Below are positions 41,922 through 50,858 of a stretch of 64,000 nt of DNA, one piece after another. Below the pieces are notes generated by a model. That model did not search any database and was not told the origin of the DNA. It saw only the letters and a list, made by a program, of their open reading frames with translations. The position numbers and the translations under genes were made by a program. Origin of the DNA: an uncultured Christensenellaceae bacterium. Lineage in GTDB: Bacteria; Bacillota; Clostridia; Christensenellales; Borkfalkiaceae. Within the stretch, counting starts at the first letter, position 1. Each line of letters starts with the position of its first letter. The DNA is taken from positions 1-64,000 of the forward strand of contig CAJUPX010000006.1 in the NCBI GenBank assembly GCA_910588685.1, written 5' to 3'.

Positions 41922-41947
41922 AAAAACTCCGCCTAAGCGGAGTTTTT
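41922..41947 (-). terminator. Terminator of the rhamnose operon
   Basis: An 11-bp perfect stem (AAAAACTCCGC with its complement, CTAA loop) has T-runs on both sides and follows the fucO stop codon. No plus-strand gene needs it, so it is assigned to the minus strand. Confidence 0.9.
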
Positions 41948-41975
41948 ATAGCTTTTACAACTTTCCGGTAAAGAA

Positions 41976-43124
41976 TTAAAGCAAGGACTTATAAAGATTT
42001 ATAATATCCTCTTTTGTAGGGTCTTTGGGGTTGCCGGGACGGCACGCGTCGTCCATTGCAGACTGTGCGAGGAAATCTATATCTTCCTCTTTAACTATAC
42101 CTTTAAGGTTCTGCGGAATACCCACGTCCTTGGAAAGAGTTGCAACCGCGTTGCAGGCGGCTTTCCTTGCCTCTTCCAAAGTCATTTTGTATGCGTTTGT
42201 AACGCCCATTGCCTTTGCGATATCGCGGTACTTTTCGCCGGTGGCTTCCGCATTGTACGCCATAACCGTAGGCAGTAGTATAGCGTTTGCAACGCCGTGC
42301 GGAGTATCGTAAACCGCGCCGAGGGCGTGCGCCATTGAGTGTACTATGCCTAAGCCGACGTTGGAAAAGCCCATACCCGCAACGTACTGTCCGAGCGCCA
42401 TACCCTCGCGGCCTTGCTTTTCTCCGTTTACCGCTCCGCGCAACGACCTTGAAATTATTTCAATCGCCTTTAAGTGGAACATATCCGTCATTTCCCACGC
42501 ACCCTTTGTGATATAGCCCTCTATCGCGTGTGTGAGCGCGTCCATACCCGTTGCGGCGGTCAAGCCCTTAGGCATAGTGCTCATCATATCGCTATCCACA
42601 ACCGCAACCACGGGAATATCGTGAACGTCAACGCATACAAACTTGCGCTTTTTCTCCACGTCTGTTATAACGTAATTTATGGTAACTTCCGCCGCAGTAC
42701 CCGCCGTCGTGGGAACGGCTATAATGGGAACGCTCGGCTTTTTAGTGGGCGCAACGCCTTCCAAAGAACGCACGTCTTCGAACTCGGGGTTGTTAATAAT
42801 AATGCCTATCGCCTTTGCGGTGTCCATAGAAGAGCCGCCGCCGATTGCTATGATATAGTCCGCGCCGCTCTTTTTATACGCCGCAACGCCAGACTGCACG
42901 TTTTCAATAGTCGGGTTAGGTTTTATATCCGAGTAAAGCTCGTATGCAAGGTTTGCACCTTTCAGCACGTTTAAAACTTTATCCGTGACCTTGAATTTTA
43001 CGAGGTCGGGGTCTGTACAGACGAACGCCTTATTTAATCCGCGCCTTTGCACCTCGCCGACGATTTCTTTAATACAACCTGCGCCGTGGTAGCTTGTTTC
43101 GTTTAATACTATTCTGTTTGACAT
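41976..43124 (-). CDS. fucO: Lactaldehyde reductase (1,2-propanediol oxidoreductase)
   Basis: The 382-residue iron-dependent group III alcohol dehydrogenase closely follows Escherichia coli FucO, including NNPEFEDVRSLEG, AVPTTAGTAAEVTINYVITD, FVCVDVHDIP and DALTHAIEGYIT. The NAD-binding GGGSSMDTAKAIG and the metal ligands (Asp in ATGMDALTH, His in SMAHALGAVYDTPHG) are present. It reduces the L-lactaldehyde released by rhamnulose-1-phosphate aldolase to L-1,2-propanediol, regenerating NAD under anaerobic conditions. AGAGGT precedes the start. It is the last gene of the rhamnose operon, 10 bases after rhaD. Confidence 0.95.
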   Translation of the reverse strand: MSNRIVLNETSYHGAGCIKEIVGEVQRRGLNKAFVCTDPDLVKFKVTDKVLNVLKGANLAYELYSDIKPNPTIENVQSGVAAYKKSGADYIIAIGGGSSMDTAKAIGIIINNPEFEDVRSLEGVAPTKKPSVPIIAVPTTAGTAAEVTINYVITDVEKKRKFVCVDVHDIPVVAVVDSDMMSTMPKGLTAATGMDALTHAIEGYITKGAWEMTDMFHLKAIEIISRSLRGAVNGEKQGREGMALGQYVAGMGFSNVGLGIVHSMAHALGAVYDTPHGVANAILLPTVMAYNAEATGEKYRDIAKAMGVTNAYKMTLEEARKAACNAVATLSKDVGIPQNLKGIVKEEDIDFLAQSAMDDACRPGNPKDPTKEDIINLYKSLL

Positions 43125-43134
43125 TTTTAACCTC

Positions 43135-44016
43135 TTATTTTAAATTTAAAAAATCTTTTCTGTAATCAAGCCCGAAGAGCTGAACGAGCTTAACCATATC
43201 TTCGTCTTTTATGGTATTAACTCTCGGCAGGTGCGCGGTAAGCATATAAATCTGCGCCGCCTTTTCCACTGTTTCAATTAATCCGAACGTTTCGTCCATA
43301 GTCTTGCCTGCGCCGTATATGCCGTGCATTGCCCAGATTACGAGGCGGAATTCCTCCATTTTCTTGGCGGTTGCAACGCCTATGCTGTTGGTTCCGCAGA
43401 GCATCCAGGGCAGTATGCCAACGCCGTCGGGGAACACCGCTATGCACTCCGTGCACATTTCCCATAGCGTGTGCGTGAACTTTTTTTCGTCAAGCTCGTG
43501 AACGTAGTTCATTGCAAGCGTGTGCGTGGGGTGTGAATGCATTACCACCCTGTTCTCGGGGTCTACCTTTAATCTTGCCATATGGCACATAAGGTGTGCG
43601 GGCAGCTCGCTTGTCGTTCTGCCGCCGTCCTTGTAGCCCCACAAAAGCTCCACTCCGTTTTGGACTATGCGGACTATTCCGAGGTTGGTTTCGGGGTCGT
43701 CCTCCACATTCTTAAAGTATTTGCCGGTACCCGTAACTATAAATATCCTGCCTAAAAGCGGCGTTACGTCGAACTCTGCTTCGTTTACTCCCGCAAGCGG
43801 AATAGTGCGGATTACTTTTGTTAAATCCAAATATTCGGCAACTTCCTTTTCGTCCAACAGATAGCTTATATTCCCGCCGTTCCTTTCGTCCCAGCCAAGC
43901 CTGTACATATTTGCAGTTGTCTTACACATTTCCCTGACAAACGGCGCGCTCTTTATATCTTTAAGCGAACGCGAAATTTCCTTGCCCGCTTTTTTTAATT
44001 CGTCCATAAAGCCCAT
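43135..44016 (-). CDS. rhaD: Rhamnulose-1-phosphate aldolase
   Basis: The 293-residue class II aldolase cleaves L-rhamnulose-1-phosphate to dihydroxyacetone phosphate and L-lactaldehyde. Key blocks are WDERNGGNISYLL, the zinc-binding HSHPTHTLAMNYVHE, and ILPWMLCGTNSIGVATAKKM with MHGIYGAGKTMDE. Length exceeds the 274-residue E. coli enzyme slightly. The start at 44016 is set by AAGGAG 9 bases upstream. The longer frame to 44130 has none. It lies 200 bases after rhaA, separated by hairpins, and 10 bases before fucO. Confidence 0.95.
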   Translation of the reverse strand: MGFMDELKKAGKEISRSLKDIKSAPFVREMCKTTANMYRLGWDERNGGNISYLLDEKEVAEYLDLTKVIRTIPLAGVNEAEFDVTPLLGRIFIVTGTGKYFKNVEDDPETNLGIVRIVQNGVELLWGYKDGGRTTSELPAHLMCHMARLKVDPENRVVMHSHPTHTLAMNYVHELDEKKFTHTLWEMCTECIAVFPDGVGILPWMLCGTNSIGVATAKKMEEFRLVIWAMHGIYGAGKTMDETFGLIETVEKAAQIYMLTAHLPRVNTIKDEDMVKLVQLFGLDYRKDFLNLK

Positions 44017-44216
44017 AATAAACTCCTTTCGAAAAAAACAGCCGTCTATTCTGCGCCATCTGTTTTTTCGATTTTTAGGGGCTCTGCCCCTCTTTGTGTG
44101 ATTTTCAGCGCAAACATTTAATATAATCACACAAATTCACCCCAGTGAGCCGCATAAATGCGCAACTTGGGTGCGCTAACCGAAAAGCGTGGTTTTCGGT
44201 TAGCGCCGTTAATTTT
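44017..44216. other. Structured gap between rhaA and rhaD
   Basis: This 200-base interval inside the operon holds four inverted repeats: a 14-bp perfect stem with six-base loop (44173-44206), an 11-bp pair TTTGTGTGATT/AATCACACAAA (44093-44103 and 44125-44135), a GGGGC/GCCCC hairpin (44077-44091), and an A-run/T-run pair near the rhaD ribosome site (44030-44041 with 44060-44070). None has a proper minus-strand U-tract. No consensus promoter is seen. It may process or attenuate the transcript. Confidence 0.55.
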
Positions 44217-45446
44217 TTAAATACGCTCCTTTAATACCTTGTTTTCGTAAAAACGAATGTCGGTTAAATAATCTTCAGTTAAACTCTCGCGCTTTAAATA
44301 CTCTTTCCAAACCGCGCCGAACGGCATTGTCTTATACTCCTCCTGCCTTACCATAAGCGCGGTAAAATCCGCTTTGTCCTGTAAATTTTTAAGCTCGCTT
44401 TGGTTTATCAAAAGCGCGTATAAAAGCGCCTTTTGCATTGCGCGCTGTCCCGTTACCCACGCCGAAAGCCTGTTTATGCTCGCGTCGAAATAGTCCAAGC
44501 CTATCAGCACTTTATCCGTCGCCTTGTTCCTTACTATTTCCTTTGCTATTTCTTTGAGTTCGTCCTCAAATAAAACCACGTGATCGCTGTCCCATCTCAC
44601 CCCGCGCGTTACGTGCAACGCCACTTTATCATAGAATGCAAGCAATGCGGGGATTTTATCCGAAACATATTCGAGCGGGTGGTAGTGTCCGTTATCCAGC
44701 AGACAGCAGATATTGTTCTTAGCCGCGTAGTTCTGGTAAAACTCGTTGCTGCCCACAGTGTAGCTTTCCACGCCTATACCGAACACTTTGCTTTCCACCG
44801 CAACGATAACTTTGCTTCTGTCGTAGCCGCAGGAAAGAATTTTATCCAAACTGTTTTTAAGGCGCAGTCTGGGCGTTAATCTGTCCGCAGGCACGTCCTT
44901 GAAACCGTCCGGTATCCAGATATTGAACGCGCAAGGACTTTTAAACTCGTCCGCGAAATACTCCGCGATATGTAAGCACGCTATACAGTGGTCTATCCAG
45001 AATTTACGGATATTTTCGTCGGGGCTGGACAGCGTAAGTCCGTCTTTTACGTTTTTATGGCTGAACATTGTAGGGTTGAAGTCTATTCCCTGCAAGCCAA
45101 GTTCTTTTGCAAACTTCACCCATTCGGCAAAGTGCTTAGGCTCGTACCTGTCTCGGTCCACGTTCGCGCCCACCGCGTAGCTCGCGTGCAGGTTAAGCCG
45201 CTTTTTGCCCGGCATTAAAGAAAACGCCTTTTTTATATCGGCTTTTAGCTCTTCAAAATTTCTTGCTCTGCCGGGGTAGTTGCCCGTAGTCTGAATACCG
45301 CCGCTCAGGCTCCCGCCGCCGTCTAAGCCCACAACGTCGTCTCCCTGCCAACAATGGATAGATACGGGTATATCCTTTAACGAAGCTATCGCCGCCTCGG
45401 TATCCACACCGTACTTTTCATACTCCTGCTTTGCGTTTTTATACAT
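44217..45446 (-). CDS. rhaA: L-rhamnose isomerase
   Basis: The 409-residue enzyme converts L-rhamnose to L-rhamnulose. The N-terminal VSIHCWQGDDVVG and GGIQTTGNYPGRA are RhaA hallmarks. LNLHASYA and the metal-binding CLLDNGHYHPLE and LHVTRGVRWDSDHVV complete the TIM-barrel active site. The start at 45446 has AGAGGT upstream and overlaps the rhaB stop by 8 bases. It is somewhat shorter than the E. coli protein of 419 residues. Cytosolic. Confidence 0.96.
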   Translation of the reverse strand: MYKNAKQEYEKYGVDTEAAIASLKDIPVSIHCWQGDDVVGLDGGGSLSGGIQTTGNYPGRARNFEELKADIKKAFSLMPGKKRLNLHASYAVGANVDRDRYEPKHFAEWVKFAKELGLQGIDFNPTMFSHKNVKDGLTLSSPDENIRKFWIDHCIACLHIAEYFADEFKSPCAFNIWIPDGFKDVPADRLTPRLRLKNSLDKILSCGYDRSKVIVAVESKVFGIGVESYTVGSNEFYQNYAAKNNICCLLDNGHYHPLEYVSDKIPALLAFYDKVALHVTRGVRWDSDHVVLFEDELKEIAKEIVRNKATDKVLIGLDYFDASINRLSAWVTGQRAMQKALLYALLINQSELKNLQDKADFTALMVRQEEYKTMPFGAVWKEYLKRESLTEDYLTDIRFYENKVLKERI

Positions 45447-46752
45447 ATTTTTTACCTCTTAATATTTGCTGTTTTATATTGCCGAGCGCACTCGCCTCTA
45501 TAGGCAACGCTATTACTTTTACTTTGCATATCTCTTCGGTTAAGCGGTTTAAAAACCAGTTTTTCGCGCCGCCGCCTACGATATAGAGATTATTAAACTT
45601 CATTCCTGTATTTGCCTTTAATTCGTCCAGAGCCGTTTTATAGCTCTGCGCCAAGCTCAAATATGCGCATCTGAAATAGTCGCCTACGCTTTGCGGCGTT
45701 GTTTTAAGCGCATTATCAAACGTAGTTTTCATACTCTCGGGCGCCAGAAACGCGCCGTCGTTTACGTCTGCGTATTCGTTGAAAATGCTTTCTTCCGCCT
45801 CTTTTACGATTTCAGGGAAAGGTTTATCCGGGCAGAGTTCGTCACGCAAACGGTTTACTACCCACATCCCCATTATATTTTTCTGGTAACGGTAATAACC
45901 TATTCCGCCCTCGTTGGAGTAGTTGGCTTTGCGGCTGTTTTCGTCCGTTAAAGCCAGCGGCACCTTAACGCCGAGCAGCGACCACGTGCCGCTCGATATG
46001 TACGGACTGTTTTCTTCCATAGGTATGCCCTCTACCGCGCTTGCCGTGTCGTGCGTCGCGGGCAGTACCACTTCCGCGTTATAGCCAACCTCTTCCGCTA
46101 TCTCTTGTTTTAACTCGCCGACTACCGTTCCCGGTTGCGATAATTCTCCGAACAGCTTTTCGGGCAAACCGAGCTTTTCTATTATCTCGGTATCCCAACT
46201 CTGCGTTTGCGCGTTTACAAGTCCCGTGCTCGTAGCGTTGGTATACTCCTGCTTTTTTACGCCTGTCAACAGAAAATTTATATAATCCGGCAGCATTAAC
46301 ATACTTTCCGCTTTTTCTATCTTTCCGCTTATCTTATCCGCATATTGCTGATATATAGTATTGAACGGCTGAAACTGTATTCCCGTACGTTTATACAGTT
46401 CTTTAAAACATATTATACGGTGTACACTGTCAATCGCCGTTTCCGTGCGAACGTCGCGGTAGGCAAACATCTCGCCTATCAGCCTATCATCTTTATCCAG
46501 AAGCGCGTAGTCCACAGCCCAGGTGTCTATGCCTATGCTTACGGGTATGTATCCCTTTTCCTTTGCCGCTTTTAGTCCGTTTATTACCTCTTTGTAAAGC
46601 CGTTTAACGTTCCATACAAGGTTGCCGTCTTTGTTCTCAACTCCGTTTTTAAAGCGGTACACCTCTTCCGTCTTTATCCCGCCGTTTTCTTCCCAACCGA
46701 TTATATGCCGCCCCGAGCTCGCTCCGATGTCTATCGCCAAATAATAGTTCAT
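45439..46752 (-). CDS. rhaB: L-rhamnulokinase
   Basis: The 437-residue FGGY-family kinase phosphorylates L-rhamnulose at O1. It opens with AIDIGASSGRHIIGW, has GIDTWAVDYALLD, ATHDTASAV and YISSGTWSLLG, and ends with the adenine-binding YIVGGGAKNWFLN. No ribosome site is seen before the ATG at 46752. It begins 6 bases after the GH2 gene and probably relies on coupling. It overlaps rhaA downstream. Confidence 0.95.
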   Translation of the reverse strand: MNYYLAIDIGASSGRHIIGWEENGGIKTEEVYRFKNGVENKDGNLVWNVKRLYKEVINGLKAAKEKGYIPVSIGIDTWAVDYALLDKDDRLIGEMFAYRDVRTETAIDSVHRIICFKELYKRTGIQFQPFNTIYQQYADKISGKIEKAESMLMLPDYINFLLTGVKKQEYTNATSTGLVNAQTQSWDTEIIEKLGLPEKLFGELSQPGTVVGELKQEIAEEVGYNAEVVLPATHDTASAVEGIPMEENSPYISSGTWSLLGVKVPLALTDENSRKANYSNEGGIGYYRYQKNIMGMWVVNRLRDELCPDKPFPEIVKEAEESIFNEYADVNDGAFLAPESMKTTFDNALKTTPQSVGDYFRCAYLSLAQSYKTALDELKANTGMKFNNLYIVGGGAKNWFLNRLTEEICKVKVIALPIEASALGNIKQQILRGKKYV

Positions 46753-46758
46753 AATTTT

Positions 46759-48459
46759 TTATTTATTTTCGAAAATCTTTTTAAGTCTGTCAACGGCAAC
46801 CTTAGGAGTACGGTCAGCATATAAAAGCCCGTTTACCTCCAACTGCACGTCGGTGAGCTGGGTATAACAGTATCCCTGAAACTCCGTTTTCGCAATGCCT
46901 TTTATAAGCTGTTCAAGTCTCTCGCACAGGTCATCTGCATTCTTTGCGCCGTTGCCGTAACCCCAAGTTTCGCCGTTCGCCTCGTTTACAAACGCTATCC
47001 CGCCGAACTCGGTAAACAGCACGGGCTGTCCTTTATAGCTGTGCCCGTCCGCAAACAGCGCCCAGCCCTGCGGGTACATACCGTCGTAATTTCCGTTATA
47101 CTTTATCGGGAATTCTTCCGCGCTTTTAATTTCGTAGTCGTGTATCGACAGAATGTCGCTCTCTTCGATATTTTCAAACCCGTCGTTCGTGGATACAAGC
47201 CTTGTATCGTCCAGACTTTTAGTAAGATAATAAAGACTTCTGGCAAAGTTCTGCTGGGATTTGTTTGTTTTGATTTCTCTCGCACCCCAGCTTTCGTTCA
47301 ACGGAGCGTACGCTATTACGCTTGTAAAGTTCTTAGCCACGTTTACTATCTCCTGCCATTCGGCGGTAATTGCCTTTACCTCTCTGTCGCAGAATGTATA
47401 CGCGGACGGCATTTCCGCCCAGACCAAAAAGCCAAGCTCTTCCGCATAATAATAGTAATACGGATCCTCTAATTTCTGGTGCTTCCTCGCGCCGTTAAAG
47501 CCCATTACTTTTGAAATTTCTATATCCTTTTTCAACGCTTCGACGCTCAGCGGCGTAAGGCCGCTCTCTATCCAATAGCCTTGATCCAATACAAGTCTTT
47601 GGAATAGCGGTCTGTCGTTTAAGAATATCTTACCGTTTTCTATGCTTATTTTTCTTAAACCTATTCTCGCGTGTGCGTTGTCGCAGACTTTTCCGTCTTT
47701 ATATAAAACGTAATCTACGTTTATGAGGTTGGGTTTATCCACCCACCACAAAAGTTCGCCGAAGTCGAACGCGTTGTCCGCAAGGCTAATGCTGTAATTC
47801 GTGCGCTTGCCGTCAAGGCTTATGCGCTGTTTCTTTATCCTTTTTTCCTTAAAGGTTAAAATTATTTCGGCCTCGTCCGCTCTTGAAAGGAGCGTTTCTA
47901 TGTAGCCGTATATTCTGCGGTTGTCTGTATCGGACTGCAACGAATAATTCTCTATACAGTCCTCGCCGAAAAACTCTATCCACACGCTGCCCCATATTCC
48001 GCTGTTGGGGTAATAATAACAGGTGAACTGTTCGCCCGTCCAGGTCTGTTTGCCGCGCGGCACCGCCGTTTCAAGCGTGTCTATACAACGCACGGTTATC
48101 TCGTTTTCTCCGTCTTTTATATATTCCGTTATATCCGCCGAGAACGGAGTAAATCCGCCGATATGCTTTATGACGTGGTTGCCGTTCACCCACACGTCCG
48201 TTTCGTAGTCCGAGGCGGTAAAGCACAACAGCGCGCGTTTGTTTTTTTCGCTCACTGTAAATTTACGGCGATACCAAATTGTATCGTGTACGGCTTTATC
48301 GTTTATTCCGCTCGCTTCCCACTGGTATGAAAAGGGCACGTTTATTTTACGGTCGTAACTTTGCTTACTGCCGAACCCGAACTCCCATTCGCCGTTCAGG
48401 CTCTGCCATTTATCGCGCCTGAATTGAGGGCGGGGATATTCTTTTCTTTCATATTTCAT
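46759..48459 (-). CDS. GH2-family glycosidase in the rhamnose operon
   Basis: The 566-residue enzyme shows the GH2 layout: a sugar-binding jelly-roll (about 15-165, with SLNGEWEFGFG and WYRRKF), an immunoglobulin-like domain (about 168-270), and a barrel from about 275. The acid/base is Glu389 in APLNESWG and the nucleophile Glu484 in LFTEFGG. No signal peptide, so it works in the cytosol. The family includes beta-galactosidases, beta-glucuronidases and alpha-arabinopyranosidases. Which one is not evident. Its context suggests removing a neighbour of rhamnose from an imported oligosaccharide. Start overlaps the GH78 stop by four bases. Confidence 0.9.
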   Translation of the reverse strand: MKYERKEYPRPQFRRDKWQSLNGEWEFGFGSKQSYDRKINVPFSYQWEASGINDKAVHDTIWYRRKFTVSEKNKRALLCFTASDYETDVWVNGNHVIKHIGGFTPFSADITEYIKDGENEITVRCIDTLETAVPRGKQTWTGEQFTCYYYPNSGIWGSVWIEFFGEDCIENYSLQSDTDNRRIYGYIETLLSRADEAEIILTFKEKRIKKQRISLDGKRTNYSISLADNAFDFGELLWWVDKPNLINVDYVLYKDGKVCDNAHARIGLRKISIENGKIFLNDRPLFQRLVLDQGYWIESGLTPLSVEALKKDIEISKVMGFNGARKHQKLEDPYYYYYAEELGFLVWAEMPSAYTFCDREVKAITAEWQEIVNVAKNFTSVIAYAPLNESWGAREIKTNKSQQNFARSLYYLTKSLDDTRLVSTNDGFENIEESDILSIHDYEIKSAEEFPIKYNGNYDGMYPQGWALFADGHSYKGQPVLFTEFGGIAFVNEANGETWGYGNGAKNADDLCERLEQLIKGIAKTEFQGYCYTQLTDVQLEVNGLLYADRTPKVAVDRLKKIFENK

Positions 48460-50858
48460 TTCGTATTCTCCTCAAATAATTTATTAGCTTTTTCAAGCAG
48501 AGCGGGGAAGTCGGAAAGTTTCATCTTACCCTCGCCATCGCGGAATTCCGCCATAAACTGCAAAGTTGCAAACCTGCGCATCCAATCCAGCTCGCCGTTC
48601 TCTTTAAATATCCCGCCAAACGCTCCGTTAAACGCTTTCTGCGCTTTGGGGTTTGCGAATACTTCGTTAACCATACTTTCGGGCGTAAACGCGGGCACGT
48701 TCAGATTCTCCCACTCACGCTCGTATTCGTACTTGCCGCTCTTAACAGTTATGGGCTGTTCGCAGGGCAGAACAATTTCAGCATCGACGCCTTCCGGTAT
48801 TTCCGAAAAAAATGTTATCTTGCCGTTTTTCTGTTTATAGCCCGAAACTATCTTTCCGCCCGCGCTTTCGTACTCCGCTTTAATCTCCGCAAGCCCTTTA
48901 CACGGGTTGGGAGTAATTTTTATTTTTTTATAACCCGCCGCCGTCGGCTGTAAACCCGCTATGCGCTTTACTACAAACTCCATTACGGAACCGTACGCGT
49001 AGTGGTTGTAGCTGTTCATTCCGTCCGGGTTTGGAGTGCCGTCCGGCATTAAGCTGTTCCAACGCTCCCACACAGTGGTCGCGCCCATATCAACTTCGTA
49101 AAGCCAGCCGGGATAACCGTTGTTCATTAACACCTTTTGCGCCGTATCCATATAGCCGTTGTCCGCAAGCGCGAACATCAGATACGTAGTGCCTATAAAG
49201 CCCGTGCAAAGCGTATAATTATGAATTTTTACGTTTTCATTCAACGCTTCGGCTAATTTTTTGCGGTGCTCTTCGGGCGCTATACCGAAATACAACGCAA
49301 GAACCTGCGCCGTTACCGTATCAAAACACAGTCTGCCGCCCGCGGTGAAGTACTCTTCCCTTACCCGCTTTAACTGCTTTTCGTACTTGGCTTTATATAA
49401 CTTTTCGTCCTCTTTCTCGCCGAGCAGCTTTGCCGTTTCATAGACTATCTTCAATGAATTTACTTGAAAAACATTGGTAATGTAGTAAATATCCGTTCTG
49501 CCTATAAGCGTTTCGTAACTCGTTCGTTCCTGATCCAAAGCAAGCCAGTCCCCGAACTCGTGCCCCTCACAGATTATTCCGTCCTTCATTGTCCGCTCCC
49601 TTGCGGAAATAAACTTTTTCATTGCAGAATAATTGTCCTTTAAAAAGCTTATATCGGCGTAGGTCTGATACAAATTCCACGGCGCCATTGTTATTACGTC
49701 GCACCACATTGCGTCCGTAAACTTATCCCCTAATACATCGGGAGCAACGTGCGGTATCTCGCCCGTCTCCTTTTGGTCGTTGCGTAAGTCGTTCAGCCAC
49801 TTTTTCATAAACGCGCGGATATCGTAGTTAAACGACGCAGTGTTGCAGAACGCGTTTATATCGCCAGTCCAGCCCAAGCGCTCGTCGCGCTGCGGGCAGT
49901 CCGTGGGAATATCCACGAAGTTTCCCCGCTGACCCCATACTATGTTGGATATAAGGCGGTTAAAACGCAAATTCGAAGTCTGCAAAACGCCTGTTTTGCG
50001 CATATCGGTATGCATTACTACCGCAGTTATATTTTCCTTGGGTATCTCCCTACCCTCTATCTTTAGATAGCGGAAGCCGTGAAAAGTGAACTCGGGGCGT
50101 AATATATGCGAGCCTTTTACGGTAAACCTATCCGTAACCTTAGCACCGCGCAAATTGTCCGTGTAAAACTCTCCCTTTATAAGTATTTCCGCGAATTTTA
50201 AAGTCAGCGTGCCGTCAAAGTTTTCGGGAGTTCTGATTTCGACTACGCCCGCGATATTCTGCCCGAAATCGTATACTTTATCTCCCTTGGGCGTTGTTAT
50301 AATTTCCTTTACTTTGAGCCGTTCAATCTCACGCACAGGCTCGCAGATTTGCAGGGTAAGCGCGGTTTTATCATAAGCGACTTCGCACACCGTAAGAGGT
50401 TTCAACATTGCCGTATAGTCCGCCGTTTCGCCGTCGTAAATACCGCTTTCGCGGATATAACTTTCCCGCACCGTCCAACTTTCGTCCGTGTATATGCTTG
50501 ATTTGCCGCACATAAGCTCAGCACACACAGCGGGCTGTTCACCGTAATTGTTGCGGGTTTTCTTCCAGGTAAGTCCGCCGCAATACCACCCCTCGTTTAC
50601 GGTGATAGTCAGCGTGTTTACGCCCTCTTTTAAAAGACCGGTTACGTCGTATTCCTGCACCTGCAAGGTCTTGTTGTACGAAGTCCAGCCCGGGGTCAGA
50701 TAACAGTCCCCGACCCGCACGCCGTTTATTTCCGCAAAGTAAAGCCCCAAAGCCGTAACTTTGAGTAATGCTTTTTGCCTGTCTTTTATTTCGAATTTCT
50801 TCTCTACCGTAAAAGTATTCGTTTTTTCCTTTACCCCGATAAATTTACCGTTTAACAT
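48456..50858 (-). CDS. GH78 alpha-L-rhamnosidase
   Basis: The 800-residue cytosolic enzyme releases terminal L-rhamnose. Beta-sandwich domains fill about 1-290 (with TPGWTSYNKTLQVQEYDV and FHGFRYLKIEG). The six-hairpin catalytic domain starts about 295 and has the signature DCPQRDERLGWTGD (320-333, catalytic acid Glu326). GATTVWERWNS follows. A C-terminal beta domain ends near 700. The last 80 or so residues are an extra, highly charged tail (ending FPALLEKANKLFEENTK) that is not usual in GH78. Start at 50858 has GGAGA upstream and overlaps the preceding gene by 14 bases. It supplies L-rhamnose for RhaA. Confidence 0.94.
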   Translation of the reverse strand: MLNGKFIGVKEKTNTFTVEKKFEIKDRQKALLKVTALGLYFAEINGVRVGDCYLTPGWTSYNKTLQVQEYDVTGLLKEGVNTLTITVNEGWYCGGLTWKKTRNNYGEQPAVCAELMCGKSSIYTDESWTVRESYIRESGIYDGETADYTAMLKPLTVCEVAYDKTALTLQICEPVREIERLKVKEIITTPKGDKVYDFGQNIAGVVEIRTPENFDGTLTLKFAEILIKGEFYTDNLRGAKVTDRFTVKGSHILRPEFTFHGFRYLKIEGREIPKENITAVVMHTDMRKTGVLQTSNLRFNRLISNIVWGQRGNFVDIPTDCPQRDERLGWTGDINAFCNTASFNYDIRAFMKKWLNDLRNDQKETGEIPHVAPDVLGDKFTDAMWCDVITMAPWNLYQTYADISFLKDNYSAMKKFISARERTMKDGIICEGHEFGDWLALDQERTSYETLIGRTDIYYITNVFQVNSLKIVYETAKLLGEKEDEKLYKAKYEKQLKRVREEYFTAGGRLCFDTVTAQVLALYFGIAPEEHRKKLAEALNENVKIHNYTLCTGFIGTTYLMFALADNGYMDTAQKVLMNNGYPGWLYEVDMGATTVWERWNSLMPDGTPNPDGMNSYNHYAYGSVMEFVVKRIAGLQPTAAGYKKIKITPNPCKGLAEIKAEYESAGGKIVSGYKQKNGKITFFSEIPEGVDAEIVLPCEQPITVKSGKYEYEREWENLNVPAFTPESMVNEVFANPKAQKAFNGAFGGIFKENGELDWMRRFATLQFMAEFRDGEGKMKLSDFPALLEKANKLFEENTK

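Noticed and set aside
42474..42974. Open frame antisense to fucO
   Set aside because: The translation is rich in Arg, His and Asn from reverse reading of a conserved dehydrogenase. No start signals or homology pattern.
47041..47472. Open frame antisense to the GH2 gene
   Set aside because: It is a frame shadow of a gene with intact catalytic motifs, and no ribosome site or promoter precedes it.
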